Assembly (NCBI RefSeq): GCF_001642475.1
Contig: NW_019174001.1
Span: forward strand, 62,001 to 126,000
Reading direction: 5' to 3'
DNA length: 64,000 bases
From: Fonsecaea monophora
Lineage: Eukaryota; Ascomycota; Eurotiomycetes; Chaetothyriales; Herpotrichiellaceae
Part shown: positions 8,884-19,521 of the stretch, piece after piece
How the letters are laid out: every line of letters begins with the position of its first letter
Numbering within the stretch: the stretch's first letter is position 1
Translations under genes and position numbers: made by a program
The notes under the pieces: model-generated
Database searches by the model: none
What the model saw: only the letters and a program-made list of their open reading frames with translations
Told to the model about the DNA's origin: nothing

Positions 8884-10790
8884 TCAGTGTTGTTTCGCTT
8901 CATATGTGCATCTCTCACACCGGCAATCCCCTCCGAGGACCGCTTGCAAGCGGGCTCGCCGCTCTCGATAGTCGGTTTCCTGCACATCTGTATAATGGTT
9001 CCAAATCTCCTCGCCAGCATGAATCCCTTCCCACGTGGTTGGCGACGGCGAATCGGGCCTCTCCCACACCCTTTCCTGGACGACTGTCAGATTTCTTACT
9101 CCCGAGGCTTCCAAGTCACATTTGGGTTGCAGCTATGATTCGCCAGACACCAGAGCGGATGAACGGCTGCGACCTCAGGCTTACCCGTCCACGTCGATTG
9201 TTGTGCATCTGCTACTCCTCGAAACTTGGAAAAGAGCGTCTGAATGATCCACCAGTCGTATTTTTTCAGCCACGTGGCACTGTATGGCCTGCATCTCTCT
9301 CGTGAGTGCATGAGAACTTCAAACCATTGGAGAGGCAACTCAACATGATGGCGTACGCTGTATGGTAGTGATTTCGGACCACTCTTGAGTGGGAGATCAA
9401 TGACTTCGGGGGTCGGGGAGAAATCCCCCCACAAATACTTTGTCTCGAAGAGATCTAACGGATGCAATTTCTGGGTCTCGGCCAGTTGCAGGGTTCGTGA
9501 CAGGAGCAAGAAGTACAAATCCCACTCAGGGGTAGTCGAACTTTCAGCTCGACCAAGTGTGTGCAGGTCGTCATTGCCACTAGATCCAGGGCAAAAAGGG
9601 GCTTCAGCGGGAGGATAGCCCTCATCGGTCTCGTAGTCTTCCTCGTTCGGGTGGTGGTAACGCTCATTGGCAGCTCTCTGACATTCTTCCGAGCAGAATG
9701 GTATATTGCATCCTACACAGTATCTCCGATCCCCTCGGTCGATATCTTCCATGTCAGCCGCACAAGCATCACAGACGGCTTCGCCATGTGGGCGTATGGC
9801 TGTTAGGACCGATCGCTCTCTCAAAATGGTAGCTCCCGGCGCCAGCTGCTTTTTGGCAAACAGCCCCAGTTGCGAAGAGCAATTGGCTGTAGAAGACACA
9901 GAGGTTCTCAGCTCACCAACAGAAAGTCTCTGCATACCCTCATCCATCGAAGGTGTCAGAGTTGGCAACGTGGATATTTCTACTTCCAGATCCGGGGCGA
10001 CCACGTGGAGCTTCTCGTTGATCTCGATCAACGCTTCTTTGGACATTCTGTCGGGCTCATACTCATTCCAAGGGTATATTTGGCGTTGACACCACCCAAA
10101 CAGAGTGGGCTTGACATCGCGTCGGAGGAGCTTGACACATTTGTGGAATTTGGATTCGTCCTCATAGATGGTGGAATACTCGGAAAAATCTCCCACAACC
10201 TCCTCAATGTCCCGGACCGGCTCTCGAGGCTCCTCTCCGTTCAGGCGCCGGATGATCCTCTTCACCGCCAAGACCTCGTCAATCCATAGCTTCGCTTGGG
10301 TCTGTACACCCAGGATAATGGCAGAGCGACACATCAGCACAAGTGAGCGGTACTTTTGCTTCAGTGCCACAGGGTTCGGGTCATCCTCGCTCTGGCCGTC
10401 ATCGGAAGGCGGCCAGGGATTTCCTTCCAAATCAACAGGTTCAAGGTCTGAGATATCGGGGTCATCTAAAGCCACGAGACAAAGGGTGTACGAGACATAT
10501 GCATCCGCCAGTGCTAGTTCACTGTACCCGAGGGCCTCGTAAACTTCAGCACGGCGGAGGATGAGATCTGGACAGGGACTGGGACATTCGGCCAGAAGGC
10601 GAGTCAAACGGTGACGGGAGAGAAGCAAGTACGCATATCTTTTCCTCCGATCCGTCAGCTTCTTGATATCCGATATCAAGGGTCCCGCAGTTTCGCTGAG
10701 GGCAATAGAGTGGTCTTCTGGTAGCTGATTCAGTATGTCGCGGAGATATGGTGGCAATTCCGCCAGAGGGTCGACAGGACTATCATTCAT
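8884..10790 (-). pseudogene. SET-domain protein with TPR and MYND-like zinc finger, one-base frameshift
   Basis: The reading frame starts at ATG 10790 and encodes a helical TPR-like region (about 55-180), then a SET domain opening with SQLGLFAKKQLAPGA (about 307) interrupted by a MYND-type cysteine cluster (C340-x2-C, YCVGC, C-x3-C370). It reaches the SET catalytic motif NHSCNPNV (about 548) and the next TW, then hits TAA at 9096-9098. The other frame, 9111-8884, continues exactly as the family does: EASGVRNLTVV, GIHAGEEIWNHYTD and the post-SET CRCERC, ending at TGA. The two frames meet at base 9111 and differ by one missing base; no intron of normal size fits. Either the gene is freshly broken or the assembly lost one G in a short G run. 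Intact relatives are protein lysine methyltransferases (Set5/SMYD-like). If the indel is an error, the protein is about 635 residues. Confidence 0.75.
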
Positions 10791-11703
10791 CGTGATACCG
10801 CATCAAGAACATTAGATTGATAAGACCGCTGGAATTGCTGTGAGCACCCCCTCAGTTATTGAAAATGAATGATTGTTGATCGCCGTTGAACCAGACAATT
10901 GATTTCCTTGGCGGCTTGTAAGGCGAAAGGCTGTGCGACGGGTAAAATGACACTAACCAGAAAAGAAATAGCCTGTGCCGCTTTACCACATCACCTAAAC
11001 TGAGACCTTCGATGCCCAACTGCGCCCGTTGATTCTGGGCGTATCTTCCTTTACGATCCCTTTGAATACACGGCTGTTACGTTGGAGGCTACCCAGGTAC
11101 CTACCTGCTGGTGCTTCAGTCCATTCTCCATCGTACGGCAAGAACTCATCAGAGCATCCTGCAGATCGCCAGCCTCATCGGGCGCGAGACGCAGAAGAGA
11201 TGCCCCTCTGTGACGGTATCAATGGCCTCACACCTACTGCGCTCACTAGACACCGCCAGATCAAAGAAATATTGCCGCCCACCCCTGTAAGGTCCATCAT
11301 ACACGGACAGCTTTTGGGGAAGGAGAGCCGCGATTCCAACAACCTGGTTTGGCTGTCTCAACTGTCAACGAAGACGGTCAGAATCCTAGCCGTGGTGCAC
11401 ACGGAGCGTAACGATACCACCAGCACACCAACGATCTCAGACCAGCCTCGAGATGCGTGGGCCACAACTACCCTGGATGCTCCAGTGTCTATTGAGCATC
11501 GCTTCCAAACTGCGGTGACTGATGTCAGAGCTATGACGTTAGTCTAGTTCCAGCACAAGTTAAGTTCGGAGATGAAATCCGACAGTGCAAGTTTGATACA
11601 ATTCTTTTTTTCATTTCCTCAAACCCTCTAAATCATATAGACTGTGGCCAATCTTCAAATTTAGAACAATTTCATAATCATAGCATCATACCTACGACAA
11701 ACA
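10791..11703. promoter_or_regulatory. Divergent promoter region between the SET gene and PSD
   Basis: 913 bp separate divergent start codons. A plus-strand frame stays open for about 170 codons (11029-11547) but starts only at TTG and shows no recognisable domain, so I do not call it. An AGGTACCTACC motif occurs near 11095. Confidence 0.45.
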
Positions 11704-12804
11704 ATGTTCGACCTCATCTTGCAGTGGATCCACCGAATCCTGGACCATGCTCTCTCGACGGTCAAACTCGTACAAAACCGCCAGATAGGCTGGAAAACAC
11801 TGAATCGCAAAACAGGCCGCCTTGAGCGCGAACAACAGCCGATATGGAAAAAAATAAAGCTTTGGGTTCTCTTCAGTCGTCCAGTTGAATGGCTGGATCG
11901 TACGCAGTGGCTTCGGCTGTGGATCCACGAGAAGACCATCACAGCCGGTGAGAAGTCCTTGCATTGCCGCTCGTCCTGTCTTCTATACATGCTCCCGGCA
12001 AATCTCAATGATGCTAACCAATGAAATGGCGGAACAGGAAAAGAGGAAGGCACACCAGCGTCAGCTCGTCAGATCAAGGCTTTCGTGGACTTCTATCACA
12101 TCAATATGGACGACTTTTCGCCTTCCGACATCCACAAGTATCGCACCTTTGAGGAATTTTTCGTGCGACAGCACAGACCTGGCGCACGACCCATCTTCGA
12201 GCAGAACGACCCCACGCGTGCCGTGGTGGTCGCAGACTGTCGTCTGGTGGTCTACCCAACTGTGGCGCAGACCAAGAAACTCTGGATCAAGGGGAGGAAC
12301 TTCACCGTAGGTAACCTCATACGCGACGACGAAGTTGCCAAACCATGGCACAACGGCGCCATCGCGAGCTTCCGGCTTTCGCCTCAAGACTACCACCGCT
12401 ACCACTCCCCTGTCAACGGCACGATTGAATGGTTCAAACAGATCCCCGGTGACTACTACCAGGTGGATCCGCTGTGCCTCAGAAGTGACATCGACGTCTT
12501 GACCACGAACGCGCGTTGTGCCGTGTGCATCAACTCCAAGGAATTTGGCAAGGTGCTGTTCGTGGCGATCGGCGCGACTAACGTGGGCACCGTCGAAATC
12601 AACCCCAAGTGCCAGCAGGTCGGTTCCGAGGTGAGGAAGGGCGACGAGGTCGGCTTGTTCCAGTTTGGTGGATCGAGCATCATCGTCGCATTCGAGGAGG
12701 GCCGCATCCAGTTCGACGAGGACTTACTCAGTGTGAGCCGTCACTTGATCATGATGGATGTCGAGGTGGGTATGAGTCTCGGTCGCGCCACACAGAAGAA
12801 ATGA
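11704..12804 (+). CDS. Phosphatidylserine decarboxylase, short Psd2/3-type
   Basis: Two exons, 11704-11947 and 12038-12804, give 336 residues. The intron has donor GTGAGA, branch GCTAAC and acceptor ACAG; splicing joins EKTITAG to KEEGTPASARQIKAF. The decarboxylase domain spans about 85-330: RTFEEFFVRQHRPGARP, PQDYHRYHSPVNG (the conserved Asp-His pair) and FGGSSIIVAFEEG. GGSS is the self-cleavage motif of Psd2-like enzymes; cleavage before its Ser yields the pyruvoyl cofactor and alpha and beta chains. The enzyme makes phosphatidylethanolamine from phosphatidylserine. Unlike yeast Psd2 there is no C2 domain, and no convincing membrane segment or mitochondrial presequence, so its site of action is unclear. 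It is the fourth lipid gene in this 10 kb block. Confidence 0.9.
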
Positions 12805-12998
12805 TGTAAGTGGCCACGGGAGGTGACACACAAAACAAATACCAAGCAAACCACCCCACAGTCGAAGCTTCCTATGTAGCTGAACCGTTCCAGACGATCC
12901 AGCTGAACAAAGAGACACAGGACAACAAGACACTATATCCTCACCTCCTTCACGTTTATCCTGAAAACCTTCTTCGTTTTTGATTGCCTATCGTGAAG

Positions 12999-14263
12999 TC
13001 AGGAATCGTCCTGCGTATCACCTCGACGGATCTCTTCGGCGCAAGGAGCAAGTCTACTCGCCCAATAGTCATATGTCTGTCCCCCATCCGCCAGCAGCGC
13101 CATCTTCGCACCCAGTCCGAGCAAGGCATTTGCGACCGAGAGATGTCCATTCTGCAAAGCATAGAACAACGGTGCATGTCCGGCGCTGTCCGCAGCGTCG
13201 ATATCTGCCCCTTTCTGGATGAGTAGGAGGGATGCGTCCACGTGTCCATTCTGTGCGGCGTGGTGGAGGGCGGTTGCGCCGTTTACGTCTGCTATCGAGA
13301 CCGAGGCTGAATGCGAGAGGAGGAGGGCGAGGGTGGTAACGCAGCCGGACATGCCAGCATTGTGCAGAGCAGTGTAGCCATGACTACTATCGACATGGTC
13401 AACCGGGTAGCCAGACATGAGAAGGTGTTGGATTTTGGGGATGTTGGAAGCGGCGGCCGCGCGAGGGAGATCGTCCGACTTGGTCGACGTGGATGGTTTC
13501 GAGTGGGAGAAAGGTCTTGTGAATGAGCCAAGTAGTCGACGAGATGGCTTGAGAAGTCCTTTGCGTGACTCCGAATCGATGGGTGTGTGAGTTTCTCTGA
13601 TTAAAGCGGGCAGCTGAAGGAGTGAAGATCTGTTCAATTGCTCTAGCGGAAGCATCAAACGATTGTCGTTTTCGTTCTCTGGGAGCAGCCTCTGAGGTCT
13701 GTGCCCAATCTCGAGGCTACGATTAGGGCTTGACGCCGACCGGAACCACTCGTATGGTGAAGAATCTAGTCGCGAGAGGATCTGGTCGACTTTGTCCTCC
13801 ACTCTTGACTCCGATAGTCTAAGCCCACGTTAGTTCATGGATAAATGGAGGGTTCCGGGTGTCCTTACGACTGTCTACTGCTTTGGATCGCAGTGAGCAG
13901 CGAGGTGCTGGAGATGATGCGCAGTCTCAACGCAGGGACGTCTTCGGCACCCCATTTTAAGCGTGCAAAGAGATGAGGATTGTCTTTGCTCAACTCGGAA
14001 TGCCTGCGTAGAGTGGCTGAGACTTCCTCGAGCACATCTCGACACACATTGTAGGCTGAGAGTAGTCGGACTCTTTCGTTCTCGGCCAGCGTCCGCATGT
14101 AATGCGCCCTACCATCGCCCAAGGTCTGTAGGATGCCACATAGGGTGAATAGCTCGGATGCGATGACGCGAGCCTCTGAGGGTGATTTCTTACAGGTGTG
14201 ATACACGTTCCACGCGAACTGTGGCACGGTGACAAGGTCGCCTAGGCTGAATCCGAAGCTCAT
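12999..14263 (-). CDS. Ankyrin protein with fungal N-terminal helical (NLR-associated-type) domain
   Basis: Two exons, 14263-13869 and 13818-12999, give 404 residues; the 51-base intron has donor GTAAGG and acceptor TTAG and restores LSESRVEDKV in frame. The N-terminus MSFGFSLGDLVTVPQFAWN with VYHTCKKSP and ASELFTLCGILQTLGD is the helical domain often found at the front of fungal NACHT/ankyrin proteins and of proteins linked to heterokaryon incompatibility. After a disordered middle, ankyrin repeats occupy about 250-385 (GYTALHNAGMSG, GATALHHAAQNGH, GHAPLFYALQNGH). These repeats bind proteins; no enzymatic domain is present. It lies divergent to a second, larger ankyrin gene. Function is unknown; a regulatory or self/non-self role is inference from domain company only. 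Confidence 0.75.
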
Positions 14264-14809
14264 TTTGGCTGGTCATGGCATGCTTCTGCAATCGTCGACC
14301 ATATTCCGGTGAGAGGAAGAGGAGGAGGGATGAGGGGAGGAAGGGCGTCATATATCGAGTTGCGAGAGCTGACGCTCGTGTAAAGTGTCATACCCTCTTC
14401 TACTTACATTAGCAGATTTCAACCTTAGCGAAGGTGTGAGAGTCGGGCGCCTTCATTTTACTGCCAATTTCACCTCGGCTGTAAAATTCAACTGGGCTGA
14501 ATCTCCAGTCGATGCAAAACGGTAACATACAAAGCATCCTGGGATTCACTTTAGCTGTTATTTTCATGCACCTACCCGGCATGCTCTTCACACCAGCCAA
14601 TCCGATGACAACTTGGACTTGTGGTCAGGCAAACGACGCCCGAACAGCCTGCCCCCTGCGGCCATGACCAGCTGCCGCATGCGCCCGATAACCCAGGGCA
14701 CGGATATATGAAGGCGCTGATTCAACACTGTGACAACCCTGTGCGTCGGTAAGCCTTGGACACTTACTTAAACCCGATGGAATCAACGCACTGACAGAGG
14801 TTTACTGCC
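14264..14809. promoter_or_regulatory. Bidirectional promoter between the two ankyrin genes
   Basis: 546 bp separate the divergent ATGs. No open frame of interest lies here. Shared control of the two ankyrin genes is plausible but only inferred. Confidence 0.5.
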
Positions 14810-17207
14810 ATGTCTATGATCTTCGAGGAATACCAGGAAAAGGGATCGGTTGACTCGTTCAATGCCAGCCTCAGCACCGTGTACACGAGACTTGAGCAAA
14901 TTCGCCGCTCGGTTGGCCAATGTCCAGATGAGATCCTTGCGCTGAAGAATGAAGTCACCGACCTGAAGGTTCTTCTCCCAGACATTGTGGGCAGGAATAA
15001 TGATGTCGAACATGGCCGATGCCATCGCCCGCTGCCTGCCATCTCGAGGATCCTCATCCATCTCGAAGAAATTCTGCCTCGGGTCGATGATGCCGCACGA
15101 GCATATCTCAGTGCCATGGGTACCCCAACGACGTTATTAGGTCGTGGGACGAAAGCACATCGTCGGCAAAAGTTGCGTGAGCTTGCGTCGTTGCTACAAC
15201 AAATTCGCCCGCTGCGGGAGCAGCTGAGAAAGGCCATTGCGTCTGCTTCCGGACTTGTTCGAGTCGACCTGGCCCTTCTTGACGTTTCACGAGCTGAGAG
15301 AGCAACGACCGTGACAAGGGAAAGGAGACAGATTGACACGGCTCAAGGGGCACAACGCAAGACTCGAGAAATCAATCAGCCATTCATGCTGAGAGACAAC
15401 ATTCAGCACCAGAAGACAGCACAAGACCACATGTCTGCTAACGAGACCTTCGGTGCGCGGGCTACTTCTCTGGTCACATTGCCGCCGAACATGGCATTCC
15501 AGATGGACACCATCAGTCCGTGGGACTCGTCTATCTCTCACATCGGCGTAACAGTCTCTCGCTACGGCCCAGACTCGTGCAAAACATGGTGTAGCTGCGT
15601 CTGTCACCAAAAGTGCTCGGTTAATACACCCAAGATATTCCAAGGCGTCTTCGGAAGTCTCTTCCTGGGTTACTCTGGTCTACCGTTGGGCCGACAAAAA
15701 TGCTCCAAAGCATCCTGCACCCGCAACACTACCTTCAGCGTCAAAGCCACGTACCACTTCCCCTCGTGGTACTTTTCCCGCGCCGTCTCCCTGGGCATTG
15801 TCAACACCCTCTCCAAAGTCTCCATCCATATTTCACTACGCACCGTCGTCCAACGCTCTGAGCTTTTCATCTTTGCAGCCCAAGGTAATGTGCTAGCTGC
15901 GCGGGACATACTCTCAAAGAAGCTCGCCCATCCAGACGAGGTACACACAAATTTCGGAAATACGGCCTTACACGTAGGCTACTAGACCCCTTTAGAGGAC
16001 ATGTGACATTGATAGCTAATTCGACTTGCAGTATGCCATCGACTTTGGCCATCCGGAGATCTGTGAGCTCCTCCTCCACGCCGGCGCGGACCCGACAATC
16101 GAAAACAGTATGGGCAGCTCTGCTGTGGACCAAGCATGGACCGTCATCCTCACGCAACCGGAGAATTCCCCTCTCGCAGAGAATTTCAAACGACTCTTCG
16201 GGTCGGGTGACGTCCTTGACGAAAAGGGCTTTTCTGTGATTCACAAATGCCTCCTCGGTCTCCTTCGCGTGAAACTGCAGAAACTTCTCGAGTCTCGTGC
16301 CGCAGACGTCGACGCCGTGGATACCGAGAATCGCACTGCTCTATCGTGGGCAGCGCAGAGGGGGGACGTGAAGAGTGTGGCCCAGCTTCTCCGTCACGAT
16401 GCCGACCCCAATATCTGCTCCAAGTTCAAGGCGTCCCCATTGCACTATGCACTGCGGAGCAAGTCTCCCGAATGTGTTCGTCTGCTCGTCAAGGCCCGCG
16501 CATCAGTATCTTCCTGCGATTGGGGCGGCTGGCCACCCGTGCACACCGCGGCGATGAATCAAGACGACCCGGCCTACATGCTTGCTTTGATCAACGGCGG
16601 CGCGGACGTGAATGCCATGGTGTCTCCTCCAAGCAGCGCGTCTGTTGGTGGAAGCGGTAGTAGTAGTCGAGGGAAGACGGCCCTGCACCGCGCCGCTCTG
16701 AACAACCGATCGCGAATGGTGACATGTCTACTGGACCACGGAGCGCGGATCAATCAACAAAGCGTGGGCGGCTCGACCCCGCTAATGGAAGCGATCGATT
16801 ACGATAGTGTGAATGTGATTAGGGTGTTGATGAGGAGAGGCGCAGACTACACCATTGGCGATGACGTGGGTCAGTCGATTCTTCACCGTGTCGCGTCTAA
16901 GGGGAGTATGAAGGCGTTGGACGTGCTTGCGAATGGAGGGTTCGATTTGTCGCAACTAAACCCCGAGAAACAGGATGCCTTTGGCTACACAGCACGAGAC
17001 ATTTTACACAGGGCCACGAGTATTGCTTTGAGCGAGGAGTTTGTGCGAGCGATGAAGGACTGGCTTGCGGTCCTGATGGGGCGACGAAATGAACAATCTC
17101 CTCGACCTCGTCCCTGTCCCGGTGACGAAAACGAAACCGAAGAATCATCAGATCTGGACAGTGACGACGAGTTTTTTGAAGCTCAAGAGAATCTGGCAAT
17201 CCTTTGA
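14810..17207 (+). CDS. Large ankyrin-repeat protein with helical N-domain and Cys-rich module
   Basis: Two exons, 14810-15973 and 16032-17207, give 779 residues. The 58-base intron splits an ankyrin repeat and joins NTALH to YAIDFGHPEIC in frame. Residues 1-175 form a helical N-domain (VDSFNASLSTVYTRLEQI, CPDEILALKNEVTDL). About 245-335 carries a module I recognise from many fungal ankyrin proteins: CSCVCHQKC, GSLFLGYSGLPLG, KCSKASC and YHFPSWYFSRAV. It looks zinc-binding but has no name I can give. About eight ankyrin repeats follow (350-715), with a Ser-rich insert near 590, then an acidic tail. An in-frame stop lies just upstream of the ATG, so the start is M1 or M3. No nucleotide-binding domain is present. 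Likely a cytosolic scaffold or sensor; role unknown. Confidence 0.8.
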
Positions 17208-17264
17208 CCATACATTCACCGGTTCCGGGAGGCCGTGACGGCGGTTGTTACAGCGGCTATCCTC

Positions 17265-18435
17265 TCAACAGTAACCCATGGAAAACTGACGTTCCCGAAC
17301 AAATTGTTGATACGCTTCATCGTCGTCGTCTTCTTGCGCTTTGCAGCCACAGTAAGAAAATGCTTCTCGCAGGGCCAGCTGGTCTGCTTCGGCTGCCAAC
17401 TCCAACTCATGCTTAGCGCGGTGAAACCTGGGAGGTGTATCAGATCTCGGTGTGCCCAATCTGTGGGCCAGAGATATGGGGGGTTGGAGAAGGAGCTCAC
17501 CTAGCGTACTGCAGGTCAACGATGACCACAAACCAATCCTCTCCCTCCGAAAACGTAGAGTGCTCATTCTCGCCATGAGTGTCTGCGCAGATGAGCAGTT
17601 GGTTACTCTTCATACTGCCATGCGAGACGCCACAGGAATGCAACGCCTGCAAAGCAAATGCGGTTTTCTCGCGAAGGAGGCGCACCGAACTTGCTCGAAG
17701 ATGGCTATCCATGTCTCTTAGAGTGGTCGAATTGGGGAGGTATTCCATGACCAGATAGAGGCCCGTCACAACCGCGGTACTGGCATCCTCATACACCCCA
17801 CAAACATACGGTAGGACTGTTCCCTGGGCGGCTCTCGCCTGGGCATACGCATTGACCTCGTTGAAGAAGCACGGAACGTACTCCCGGCCGGTTCGTCGTG
17901 GGTCACGAGTGATCTCGGCGGCGGAGTAGTATTTCAGGACGAGTTGCTGAGGCTGCTGACACACGATGTCTTTCGATATCATGCCACTGCTCGTGGGTGC
18001 ATCTGCGTTGTCCGGGTAGACATCGAGGATGGCCACCGAATATCCTGGTATCTGTCTGATAATATGTCCTCGTATGGAGGCATAATTTGAAATGGAGGGG
18101 ACGGGTCTCCTCTTCAACCGGCCACGGATGTGGCTAGGGAGAGGCTTGCAAGATTCAAACTCGATGGCGCGAGGTCGCACACCTTCCTCTGGCTCAGGAT
18201 AACTGTTCTCAAATATCTCCTTAGACTTGCCGCCGACAAAGGGTGCAGCTTCTCCAGATCTCGAGACATAGTTCCACGCGCAGCTTTGCGACGAAATCTG
18301 TGCCACTGCGTCTGCCGAATGGCGGTTGATGTTAGGGTCACAGAAGATGGTATTGGAGGGTGTGAGGCGTTTCAGCTCAATTGGTCGCTGTGCCGAATAG
18401 AAGGCGGAGATCTCCCATTTCCCCAGTCGTGGCAT
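17265..18435 (-). CDS. Protein-kinase-fold pseudokinase
   Basis: Two exons, 18435-17501 and 17460-17265, give 376 residues; the intron is only 40 bases (donor GTGAGC, acceptor CACAG) and keeps VDLQYAR-LGTPRSD in frame. A kinase-like fold begins near residue 110: PGYSVAILDVY, LVLKYY with the beta-3 lysine K168, FFNEVNAY with helix-C Glu193, and hinge LYLVMEYL (227-233). The catalytic loop reads VSHGSMKSNQLLI. The catalytic Asp of H-G-D is Ser274 and the metal-binding Asn position is Gln279, while the DFG-position Asp is kept (IVDLQYAR, Asp307). Phosphotransfer is therefore unlikely and a binding or scaffold role more so. The first 100 residues are not recognised. Its stop lies 57 bp from the stop of the convergent ankyrin gene. 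Confidence 0.7.
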
Positions 18436-19521
18436 GCTTCGCTATGCAAAGGGTTTCATTGAGCGGCTTTCTAGAAGGCTCGGCCGCGGTTTCAGTTGGC
18501 ATAAGAGAAGAGGGTGTTTTCCACCAAGGAAGTCTCCATGCACTTCGGACTCTTTGGGGTTTATGTTCAAAAACGTGGACAAACAAGGCTCAGAATTCTG
18601 GGCTGTCTGGCCGAAAGGATTTAATCCGGCCATCATCCTTGTAAGCGAAGCAAGGCAATGGGCGCAATGTTGATGCTCTCAGGTGGATGTTGTCCAGTAT
18701 CAGGCTGGCCAGCCTGATGGTGGGTGGATGGTGTGTAGGAAGTGATTGACATTGAGCAAACTTGAGATCCACTGCAAACACTAGCCAGCGGGGCTAGAGC
18801 CACTGTCCAATGGGACCAAGCATTCTGGAGAAGTTTGAAGCGCCAAGAATAACTCGGAAAGGCTCGGTCCGCAGAGCCGCATGGTTGCCTTTTTGGACAC
18901 CCGTTTGCCTGGTGACGGGGATGGTAACACGGTATGTTTGCAGACGCCCAAATACACCAAACAGCACGAATCAAATGGGGCGAAGCATCACAACATACGC
19001 CACGGCAGACGGCAGATGGCAGACGGCGTTGCCACTAGTTAAAGGAGCCTAAGAGTGAGGCTGCCCCTCGAAAGTTGAGGGAAACGTGTATGAGGCTGCC
19101 CCTCGAAAGTTGAGGGAAACGTGTATCTTAGGGAAGGAACACATCAGTCACCACCTGCCTAGTCAAGTGGTGCAAGCTTTAGTCTCATGCTTAAGGTATT
19201 GTCAGGCTATTGCTCTTTTGGACTCAAGCCAACAAGTGAATATCAACATGTATGTGGGTGCCACAGCCGAGTGACAGTCTGGCTGCTTGTTTTCGCTGCT
19301 GCCACAACACATCCTCACCGCCTCAGTCCAAACCATGACTGACCGTACCTTAACATTCACAGATATCATGACATCTGGTGAATCCGACTGTCCAGCCTAG
19401 CGGTGAGGCAGAGCTCGGAACAAGCCAAGCGTACATCCGATTCGCTCCTGTCACTTCACACGCAAAGTATCCGAAAGCTGCTACCTAGAAAGTATGAGAA
19501 AACCCTCATCTCCCCGTCGCT
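18436..19521. promoter_or_regulatory. Divergent intergenic between the pseudokinase and serine hydrolase genes
   Basis: 1.1 kb with no convincing gene. It contains a perfect 35-bp tandem duplication (listed separately) and a small GCAGACGGC / GCAGATGGC repetition near 19004-19027. Both promoters must lie here. Confidence 0.45.
19056..19125. repeat. Perfect 2 x 35 bp tandem repeat with internal hairpin
   Basis: Copies 19056-19090 and 19091-19125 are identical. Each contains CCCTC-GAAAGTT-GAGGG, a 5-bp inverted repeat, so the pair could bind a dimeric factor or form two small stem-loops. It lies about 400 bp upstream of the serine hydrolase start. Confidence 0.9.

Noticed and set aside
8115..9020. 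301-codon minus-strand frame spanning the PAP2 and SET gene boundary
   Set aside because: It conflicts with the PAP2 first exon and the SET C-terminus, both of which carry family motifs in other frames.
11029..11547. 172-codon open frame on the plus strand upstream of PSD
   Set aside because: It begins only at a TTG, has no recognisable motif and lies where two divergent promoters are expected.
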